Source: Flavobacteriales bacterium
GTDB taxonomy: Bacteria; Bacteroidota; Bacteroidia; Flavobacteriales_F; PHOS-HE28
Assembly: GCA_020854015.1 (NCBI GenBank)
Contig: JADZGG010000100.1
Coordinates: forward strand, 1 to 21,577
DNA length: 21,577 nt
Direction: 5' to 3'
Under the pieces are notes generated by a model. It was not told where the DNA came from, did no database searches, and was given only the letters and a program-made list of their open reading frames with translations. Position 1 is the first letter of the stretch, and each line of letters starts with the position of its first letter. Shown here in pieces: positions 15,685 to 21,577 of this stretch. The position numbers were made by a program, and so were the translations under genes.

Positions 15685-16667
15685 GATCCGTTCACGCGTT
15701 ACGGTCTTTGATTCTGGTGCTCGGTTTGATCGGCGGCGCAGGGCGGACCGTGCACGCGCAAGGCGATGGACCGCGCTCATTCCTCTTAGCGCCCAAGAGC
15801 GTTTGGGGCATCAATGCGAAGTGGCTCAACCTCGATCAGAACATCGCGCCGGGCAATATCCTGGTGCCGGGTGCGGACATCGCTGTGGACGTCTTTCCCA
15901 CCACGTTCTTCCACACCTTCTCCATCAAGGGCCGCTTCGCCCAAGCCTATGTCATGGTGAACCCCGGCAGCGGCACCGCCAGCGCAACGGGCCTGCCTGC
16001 GGAATTGCCATTGCCCACCACGAGCTTGAGCGCTTCCGGACTCTCCGATGGCTTCGTCGCTTTCAAGCTGGGGCTCATGGGGGCACCAGCGCTGAGTGCT
16101 GTGGCCTTTGCACAAAGCCCCATGCGGTTCTCGCTATTCGGCGATGTCCGCTACTGGTACACCGGCACCTACGTAAGCGACAAGCTCTTCAACCTGGGCA
16201 CGGGTCGGCCGACACTACAGCTAAGCACTCCCATGGCCATTCCCTTGAACAAGAACAGGGCACGCGCCACGTGGTTGGAGGTAGTGCCCACATTGCAGAT
16301 CTATGCGAAGAACAACGACCCCTCCCGCGGCAGTGGTGCGCAGGAAGTGACACAAGCGCCCTTGTTCGTTCTGGAGAACCACTTGTCGCGTAATCTCACA
16401 CCGAAACTCTGGGTTGTAGGCAACCTGCGCTTCCAACAGGGCGGGCGCACCTCGGCGGATGGCGTGGACGACGACAACAACCTGAGCATCCTCGGTGGTG
16501 GGCTTGGTGGTGGATACCAGATCCTGCCGTTCCTGGCCATGAGCGCGGATTATGGCACCATACTCACCGGCGACAACGGTGCCAGGTCAGACCTTCTCCG
16601 TGTTACCGCTACGTTGGTCTACATCAGCAAGAAGAAACTCGGTTCAGCGGCACAACCCGGTTCATGA
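15681..16667 (+). CDS. Outer-membrane transporter-like beta-barrel (PF13557-type)
   Basis: The protein has 328 residues with a signal peptide of about 26 residues ending in VHAQ. The rest alternates short beta strands and turns, including a glycine-rich FQQGGRTSADGVDDDNNLSILGGG region (split here: FQQGGRT, DGVDDDNN, GGGLGGGYQILP) near the C-terminus. It resembles the 'transporter / phenol MetA degradation' barrel group, whose members are found beside genes for aromatic or hydrophobic substrates; that assignment is from memory and moderate. It overlaps sulfatase 2 by four bases at its start, and its own stop overlaps a possible ATG of the sulfatase 3 frame. The context suggests it lets the sulfated substrate or its product cross the outer membrane. 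Confidence 0.7.
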   Translation: MRSVHALRSLILVLGLIGGAGRTVHAQGDGPRSFLLAPKSVWGINAKWLNLDQNIAPGNILVPGADIAVDVFPTTFFHTFSIKGRFAQAYVMVNPGSGTASATGLPAELPLPTTSLSASGLSDGFVAFKLGLMGAPALSAVAFAQSPMRFSLFGDVRYWYTGTYVSDKLFNLGTGRPTLQLSTPMAIPLNKNRARATWLEVVPTLQIYAKNNDPSRGSGAQEVTQAPLFVLENHLSRNLTPKLWVVGNLRFQQGGRTSADGVDDDNNLSILGGGLGGGYQILPFLAMSADYGTILTGDNGARSDLLRVTATLVYISKKKLGSAAQPGS

Positions 16668-16708
16668 CGACCGAAAGTGACCCCTTGGACAACCCTCACC
16701 GCTCTTCC

Positions 16709-19135
16709 ATGAAAACCGCAACCCCACTTGCCCTCCTTGGTGCACTTTCCGTGATGCTGCTTGCGGGATGCCAGCCGCACACGGAAGCCACTGACAAGCA
16801 CGAAAGCGCAGTATCGTTCTCGCCAACGGATGGTTCCGTGCTTCCCTTTCCGCCCGCACCATCGGGCTCGGTAGCGGGGCTCACGATGGAAGAGTCCACC
16901 TACAAGAAGCGTGTTGAGCCCAAGCACCTTGAAGAGGGCGCACCGAACATCCTGATCATCCTCATGGATGATCTCGGCCCCGGCACGCCTTCCACGTATG
17001 GTGGCGAGATCAACACCCCGACGTTGAGCCGCGTGGCGAACAGGGGCGTCTCCTTCAACCGCTTCCACTCGACCGCCATGTGCTCACCAACACGAGCGGC
17101 GTTGCTCACGGGCCGTAACCACACCTTCGTCGGCAACGGCCAGATCTCCGCGATCGCCAACGACTTCGACGGGTTCAGCGGCACCATCCCGAAGACCTCG
17201 GCGACCGTGGCGGAAGTGCTGAAGAACTACGGTTACAACACGGGGGCCTGGGGCAAGTGGCACAACACGCCCGAGGAGCAGATCACCAGCAAAGGCCCCT
17301 TCGAATACTGGCCCACCGGCTATGGCTTCGAGTACTTCTATGGCTTCCTCGCCGGCGAAGCATCACAGTATGAACCGACACTGACGCGTAACACGAGCTA
17401 CGCCGCAACACCGCATACCTCGGGTGGCAACAAGCACTACCACCTCACCGAGGATATCGCTGATGACGCCATCCAATGGCTGCGTGAACAGAAGGCCTAC
17501 GCACCGGAGAAGCCCTTCTTCATGTACTGGGCCCCGGGCGCATCGCACGGTCCGCACCAGGTGATGAAGGAATGGGCCGACAAGTACAAGGGGAAGTTCG
17601 ATGACGGCTGGGACGCCTATCGCGAACGCACGTTCAAGCGAGCCAAGGAGATGGGATGGATCCCGCAGAACGCACAGCTCACACCACGACCGCCTTCCAT
17701 GGCATCGTGGGAGTCGATCCCCGATGCGGAGAAACCCTTCCAGCGACGACTGATGGAGGTCTTCGCCGGATTCACGGAACATGCCGACCACAACGCCGGT
17801 CGTGTGATCGACGAGATCGAAAAGCAAGGCGAACTGGACAACACCCTGATCTTCTACATCTGGGGGGACAATGGTTCATCATCGGAAGGTTTGAACGGCA
17901 CGATCAGCGAGCAGCTCGCACAGAACGGGATCCCGACGACCATTGCACAACACCTCACCGCGTTGGAGGAGCTCGGCGGGCTTGAAGCGCTCGGTGGCCC
18001 GAAGACCGACAACATGTACAATGCCGGCTGGGCCTGGGCCGGCAGCACACCCTACCAAGGCACCAAGCTCATGGGGTCCTATTTCGGCGGCGTACGTCAG
18101 CCCATGGCCGTTTCATGGCCGGAACGCATCAAGGCGGATCCCACCGCACGTCCGCAGTTCCACCATGTGATCGACATCGTACCCACGATCTACGAACTGA
18201 CCAAGATCACGCCACCCCGTGTGGTCAACGGCTTCGAGCAGGACCCCATCGCGGGCACGAGCATGGTCTATGCGTTCAGCGATCCGAAAGCACCGGGAAC
18301 GCGCACCACGCAGTTCTTCGACATCATGGCCAGCCGCGGCATCTACCACGACGGTTGGTTCGCCAGTGCTCCCGGTCCGCGCGAGCCGTGGGTGGGCGGC
18401 ATACCGAAGGGCATCAAGGAATGGTCGCCGCTCACGGACAAGTGGGAGCTCTATAACATCGATGCCGATTGGAGCCAGGCGAACGACCTCGCCACCAAGG
18501 AGCCGAAGAAACTGGAAGAGATGAAGGCGCTGTTCATCGAGGAGTCGAAGAAGAACAAGAACATGCCCATCGGCGGCGGCATGTGGTCCACGGCGATGTT
18601 CCACCCGGAGGATGCACCCGCACCATCGGCCACCGAATGGTCCTTCGATGTGCCCATTACGCGCATGCCCGAATCAGCCGCACCGAAGCTCGGGAAGAAC
18701 AGCAGCTTGGTGACCATGGAGGTGGATGTGCCCGCGAAAGCGAACGGTGTGCTCTACGCGCTGAGCGGCTTCTCCGGCGGCATCACCTGCTACGTGAAGG
18801 ACGGGTACCTGAACTACGAGTTCAACCTGTTCGAGGTGCAACGCACGAAGATCCGGTCCAAGGCCAAGTTGCCCGTGGGCAAGGCGAAGGTCGAGGTGGA
18901 GTCCGAACTGGTGGACCGGATCGGCGGACCGATGGACATCACGCTGCGGGTGAATGACGCGGTGGTCGGCCAGGTGCGTGTGCCTGCGGCCATGTCGCTC
19001 CACTTCGGATCGAACGCGACGTTCGACATCGGCACCGACCTGGATTCGCCGGTGTCCCTGGACTACTTCGATCAGGCTCCGTTCGCGTTCAACGGGACCA
19101 TCGGCAAGACGACGATCACCTATTTGAAGAAATGA
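16709..19135 (+). CDS. Sulfatase 3, lipoprotein arylsulfatase-type
   Basis: The protein has 808 residues from the ATG at 16709, where a lipoprotein signal begins and ends in LAGC (C21). The active site comprises D87-D88 (MDDLGPG), CSPTRAALLTG with C125, P127 and R129, GKWHNTP (K183, H185) and WGDNGSS (D387, N388). The catalytic domain is preceded by GSVLPFPPAPSGSVAG. The C-terminal beta-sandwich ends FDIGTDLDSPVSLDYF, then FNGTIGKTTI. The frame also opens at an ATG at 16664 that overlaps the barrel gene stop (ATGA), but the extra 15 acidic and polar residues would spoil the signal peptide. Reinitiation at 16664 may still couple translation. It closely resembles sulfatase 2. Confidence 0.93.
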   Translation: MKTATPLALLGALSVMLLAGCQPHTEATDKHESAVSFSPTDGSVLPFPPAPSGSVAGLTMEESTYKKRVEPKHLEEGAPNILIILMDDLGPGTPSTYGGEINTPTLSRVANRGVSFNRFHSTAMCSPTRAALLTGRNHTFVGNGQISAIANDFDGFSGTIPKTSATVAEVLKNYGYNTGAWGKWHNTPEEQITSKGPFEYWPTGYGFEYFYGFLAGEASQYEPTLTRNTSYAATPHTSGGNKHYHLTEDIADDAIQWLREQKAYAPEKPFFMYWAPGASHGPHQVMKEWADKYKGKFDDGWDAYRERTFKRAKEMGWIPQNAQLTPRPPSMASWESIPDAEKPFQRRLMEVFAGFTEHADHNAGRVIDEIEKQGELDNTLIFYIWGDNGSSSEGLNGTISEQLAQNGIPTTIAQHLTALEELGGLEALGGPKTDNMYNAGWAWAGSTPYQGTKLMGSYFGGVRQPMAVSWPERIKADPTARPQFHHVIDIVPTIYELTKITPPRVVNGFEQDPIAGTSMVYAFSDPKAPGTRTTQFFDIMASRGIYHDGWFASAPGPREPWVGGIPKGIKEWSPLTDKWELYNIDADWSQANDLATKEPKKLEEMKALFIEESKKNKNMPIGGGMWSTAMFHPEDAPAPSATEWSFDVPITRMPESAAPKLGKNSSLVTMEVDVPAKANGVLYALSGFSGGITCYVKDGYLNYEFNLFEVQRTKIRSKAKLPVGKAKVEVESELVDRIGGPMDITLRVNDAVVGQVRVPAAMSLHFGSNATFDIGTDLDSPVSLDYFDQAPFAFNGTIGKTTITYLKK

Positions 19136-19230
19136 CGTTCGGTGATCCGGGCTGCAAGGAACCCGGGCACCTTCGCTGCTGCAGGACCACATGAACTTGG
19201 GCGATGTTGTGATCATCGAACAACCCGCTC

Positions 19231-19257
19231 GAAGGGCGGATCATCCGCCTACCCTTC
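19231..19257 (+). terminator. Bulged hairpin downstream of sulfatase 3
   Basis: GAAGGGCGG pairs with CCGC and CCTTC with a 4-nt bulge around a 5-nt loop, about 95 bases after the sulfatase 3 stop. There is no T tract. It is a possible end of the sulfatase operon transcript. Confidence 0.3.
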
Positions 19258-19335
19258 TGGCTGACCCGGCGGACGGTGCTTCGATGGATCGAGGGAACAT
19301 GAACGTTCCACGTTGAAGCGGGCGGCATGAAGAAT

Positions 19336-19357
19336 GGCGGCCCCTTGAGGAACCGCC
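19336..19357 (-). terminator. Hairpin downstream of the Spy-like gene
   Basis: On the minus strand GGCGGTTCC, loop TCAA, GGGGCCGCC forms a 9-bp stem (two G-U pairs) followed by ATTCTTC. It lies 23 bases after the stop of the Spy-like gene. Confidence 0.5.
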
Positions 19358-19379
19358 CTTCCAATGCATCTGGAACGAT

Positions 19380-19844
19380 CTACTTCTTCGCGGGCATCAA
19401 GGGGATCTCCTCGGCGATCTGCAGGTCCATCAACTTGCCGAGGCGGCCTTCGATCTGGGACCAGCGGGCCACGGTGGTGGCGGGCAGCACTTTCATCATC
19501 TTCTTCTCATAGCTGCCGCGCAGGTTCATCACCTCCTTCTCCAAGGCATTGGAACGCGACAACAGGCTCTTGGCCGTTTCATCCGTCATGGAGCTGTATG
19601 CACCAGCATAGTCCTTGATCAGCTGGATCTTCTTGTCCCAAACGGTTTTCATGGCCGCGCTGTACTGATCATAGACCGGAGTGAAGGCCGCGCTCTGCTG
19701 TTCGGTCAGGCCAAGGTTGGCCAGAACGATCGCCTGCTTCTCGGTGCGAAGGTCCGAGCGTACGAGTTCGACCAGGTCTGCATTGCTTTGGGCGGTGGCC
19801 GCCAGGGAAAGGCCGAGGGCGGCGGTAAGGAAGAGGTTACGCAT
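19380..19844 (-). CDS. Small secreted helical protein, Spy/CpxP-like
   Basis: The protein has 154 residues with a signal peptide of about 19 residues (LFLTAALGLSLAATAQ). The mature part is almost all helix, with an LGLTEQQ motif near residue 43 like the LTxxQ motif of Spy/CpxP periplasmic proteins. It ends in a helix followed by IPLMPAKK. Bacteroidota carry many short proteins of this build; a chaperone or stress role is only inferred. The ATG at 19844 is chosen because a -7 element (TACTTTCG) starts 32 bases upstream and the signal peptide begins there, although the frame is open to 19943. A hairpin terminator follows. Confidence 0.7.
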   Translation of the reverse strand: MRNLFLTAALGLSLAATAQSNADLVELVRSDLRTEKQAIVLANLGLTEQQSAAFTPVYDQYSAAMKTVWDKKIQLIKDYAGAYSSMTDETAKSLLSRSNALEKEVMNLRGSYEKKMMKVLPATTVARWSQIEGRLGKLMDLQIAEEIPLMPAKK

Positions 19845-19868
19845 GGGAGATCGGTTTCTGTTGGGCCG

Positions 19869-19876
19869 CGAAAGTA
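19869..19876 (-). promoter_or_regulatory. -7-like element of the Spy-like gene
   Basis: TACTTTCG on the minus strand resembles TAnnTTTG and starts 32 bases before the ATG at 19844. Confidence 0.4.
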
Positions 19877-19960
19877 AGCCGCTCGAAAGTGAGGTCGATC
19901 GGCCCATCGCGTTCCGGTGAAAGATCTTGACGAACTTCGGCATCAGCTATCCCTCGGTGC

Positions 19961-20734
19961 ATGATGCTCCCTCACGACCGCTCTTTCCGTTCCCTTGCCC
20001 TGCTGTTCGCGTGTGCCCTCGTTGGCCATTCCCTGCACGCCCAATCCGACAGCATGGGCTACGTTCCGCGCTTGAACCTGGTGAAGGTGGGCATGAGCTC
20101 CACCGTCGCGAAGACCGCCTCCGTGATGTACGAGCGCGTGCTGAACCCAGAGCTCAGCGTGGCCCTGACCTTGAGCTACATGATGCCGATCCGGCCCGGT
20201 GGCTTGTTCGACCTGAACACCGACAAGCTCGTGGTCGGCGGGGACCGCAAATTGACCGGCGTGTTCATCACCCCTGAGGTGAAGTGGTTCCTGGAGACCA
20301 GCGACAAGCGACCCGCGCCCCGCGGGCTGTACCTGGGCGCCTACCTGCGCTTCAGCGACATGCGCTACACCTCGTCCATCACCGCCACGGCCACCAGTGC
20401 GGACACCAGCGGAAGCATCAACAGCAACCTGCAGGTGGACCTGTTGGAATACGGCATCGGTCCCGAGGTCGGTTACCAGTGGCTGGCCCTGCACGATCGC
20501 CTCGCCTTCGACGTCGTGTTCTTCGCGCCACGCTTCAGCATCTACACCCTGAAGGTGAAGGCCGACCTGAACGGCGAAGGTGCGCTCTACGAAGACCTCG
20601 GCCAGGCCTTGGAGGAAGCCTTGGGTCGGGACATCGCACCCGTGGACATTGAACTTTCCAAGACCGGGACCACCACCGTCAACAACAGCAGTTTCGGGTA
20701 CCGCTTCGGTATCAAGGTGGGGTACGCGTTCTGA
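19961..20734 (+). CDS. Outer-membrane beta-barrel protein of unknown function
   Basis: The protein has 257 residues with a signal peptide of about 28 residues ending in LHAQ. Alternating strands such as LGAYLRFSDMRYTSS and YGIGPEVGYQWLAL are followed by a final strand YRFGIKVGYAF that ends in phenylalanine, the usual recognition signal for insertion by the BAM complex. Length and pattern fit a small barrel of the DUF3575 kind, but I cannot assign a specific family. Two ATGs lie in tandem (19961 and 19964); either could be the start. Its stop is 10 bases from that of the convergent outer-membrane gene. Confidence 0.7.
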   Translation: MMLPHDRSFRSLALLFACALVGHSLHAQSDSMGYVPRLNLVKVGMSSTVAKTASVMYERVLNPELSVALTLSYMMPIRPGGLFDLNTDKLVVGGDRKLTGVFITPEVKWFLETSDKRPAPRGLYLGAYLRFSDMRYTSSITATATSADTSGSINSNLQVDLLEYGIGPEVGYQWLALHDRLAFDVVFFAPRFSIYTLKVKADLNGEGALYEDLGQALEEALGRDIAPVDIELSKTGTTTVNNSSFGYRFGIKVGYAF

Positions 20735-20744
20735 CCGCGCCCTG

Positions 20745-21577
20745 CTAGAAGGCTTCGTAGAAGGTCACGTAGAACGCGCTGCTGTTGGTGCCCACGCCGT
20801 AGTCCACGCGCACGTTGGAGCGCTTCTCCGTTTCCAACCGGATGCCGAAGCCCGCGTTGGGCAACAATGCCGGAATGGAACCGATGTCCTGCGCCACAGC
20901 ACCCAACCCGAGCCATGTGGTGAAGCCCCACCGGCTCTCCAGGGAGCCCTGCTTGTTCGGCGTCCTGCGGTTGAACATGTGGCGGTACTCACCCATGGCA
21001 TAGGTCATCAGCTCATCGCGGTACTGGCCCCAGGTGTAGCCGCGCAGGTCCCACGGTGTGCCGATCTGCGAAAGCTCCGTCCACGGCACATCGCCCAGGT
21101 TGGTGCGCACCCGCACTTCCCACGCCACCGTATGCCGATGCCCCACAGGCGCATACTGCCGGTAGTCCATGTCCACCGTCCAGAACGAACTGGTCCCTCC
21201 CCAGGTACGTCCGTAGTTGATCACGCTCAGGTCCAGGAACAGGCCGCTGTACGCGTTCACCGGCACGTCACGACTGTCATACTCCATCACCACACCGAGA
21301 CCACGGTTGGTCACGGTGGTGCCGTACTTCAACACATCGGGATCCGCCTGCATCACAGGGTTCAGTGCGGTGGCCTCCGTGTTGGTCGCATCGTAGATCC
21401 CTCCGATGAAGTACTTCGGTCTGTACTGGTACACCACCTTGGCATACAAGCGCCGCCAGTCGCGGTGGTAGGCCGAGGTGGAATCGCTCTTGGGCGTTGC
21501 TCGCGCCTTTGTGTAGCCCACGCCGTAGTAGTTGTCCGGCATGTCCTTGTGCCACAGCTCACCCGTGATACGTACCC
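20745..21577 (-). CDS. BamA/TamA-type outer-membrane protein, C-terminal part (runs off window)
   Basis: 276 residues are visible; the frame stays open through the right edge (VRITGELWHKDMPDNYYGVGY reads straight through the first in-window ATG), so that ATG is not the start. The pattern GLGVVMEYDSRDVPVNAYSG (residues about 100-120 of the visible part), later TPWDLRGYTWGQYRD, and a terminal strand ending VTFYEAF match the 'surface antigen' Omp85 barrel. The PxxLRGY-like motif corresponds to the conserved RGF/RGY loop 6 of Omp85 proteins. Without POTRA domains in view I cannot say whether it is BamA, TamA or a lipase-linked relative. Confidence 0.8.
   Translation of the reverse strand, partial: VRITGELWHKDMPDNYYGVGYTKARATPKSDSTSAYHRDWRRLYAKVVYQYRPKYFIGGIYDATNTEATALNPVMQADPDVLKYGTTVTNRGLGVVMEYDSRDVPVNAYSGLFLDLSVINYGRTWGGTSSFWTVDMDYRQYAPVGHRHTVAWEVRVRTNLGDVPWTELSQIGTPWDLRGYTWGQYRDELMTYAMGEYRHMFNRRTPNKQGSLESRWGFTTWLGLGAVAQDIGSIPALLPNAGFGIRLETEKRSNVRVDYGVGTNSSAFYVTFYEAF

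Noticed and set aside
9402..19135. Classical polysaccharide utilisation locus
   Set aside because: No SusC, SusD, glycoside hydrolase, polysaccharide lyase or hybrid regulator is present in the window.
1..21577. CRISPR array, tRNA, rRNA or insertion sequence
   Set aside because: No regularly spaced repeats, cloverleaf with CCA-type acceptor, rRNA core or transposase was seen on reading both strands by eye.

Overview
The window looks like chromosomal DNA of a GC-rich member of the Bacteroidota, most likely an uncultured Flavobacteriales-type lineage. Several things point there. Most start codons lack a clear Shine-Dalgarno. Many carry a TAnnTTTG-like -7 element, the Bacteroidota housekeeping promoter, usually 23-39 bases upstream. 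A NarL-type regulator is paired with a periplasmic 'two-component propeller' sensor, and there are many signal-peptide, lipoprotein and beta-barrel proteins. This placement is inferred; no marker gene fixes it.

Layout. 1-1047 (minus): a response regulator overlapping the start of a propeller-type sensor that runs off the left edge. 1048-1339: a divergent intergenic region holding an 18-bp near-perfect inverted repeat, a small terminator-like hairpin and two promoter-like elements, possibly an unannotated small RNA. 1340-4619 (plus): a secreted coiled-coil protein and a large membrane-anchored metallophosphoesterase. 4620-5402 (minus): mazG, whose stop codon abuts the previous one. 5527-6599 (plus): a DUF502-like and a YqhA-like membrane protein. 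6708-8873 (minus): a large AsmA-like protein and a small membrane protein split by a run of nine G.

9402-19135 is the centrepiece: three large lipoprotein sulfatases of about 800 residues, all with the C-x-P-x-R formylglycine motif. The second, an outer-membrane transporter-like barrel and the third overlap or nearly abut, and read as one operon. Just upstream of the second sulfatase lies a frameshifted, 5'-truncated remnant of the same barrel gene. The locus therefore looks like a tandem duplication of a barrel + sulfatase unit in which one barrel decayed. No SusC/SusD pair is present, so it is not a standard polysaccharide utilisation locus, and no sulfatase-maturing enzyme is in the window. 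Between sulfatases 1 and 2 lies a bestrophin-like (DUF4239-type) gene interrupted by a single TAA.

19380-21577: a Spy/CpxP-like small periplasmic protein (minus), an outer-membrane barrel (plus) and the C-terminal part of a BamA/TamA-type outer-membrane protein (minus) that runs off the right edge.

Taken together the window is mostly cell-envelope biology. The sulfatases are probably anchored to face the periplasm and would release sulfate from small or oligomeric sulfate esters, with the barrel as a likely import route. Three genes between 8477 and 13268 are broken, which suggests either local decay or sequencing error at some of the sites.
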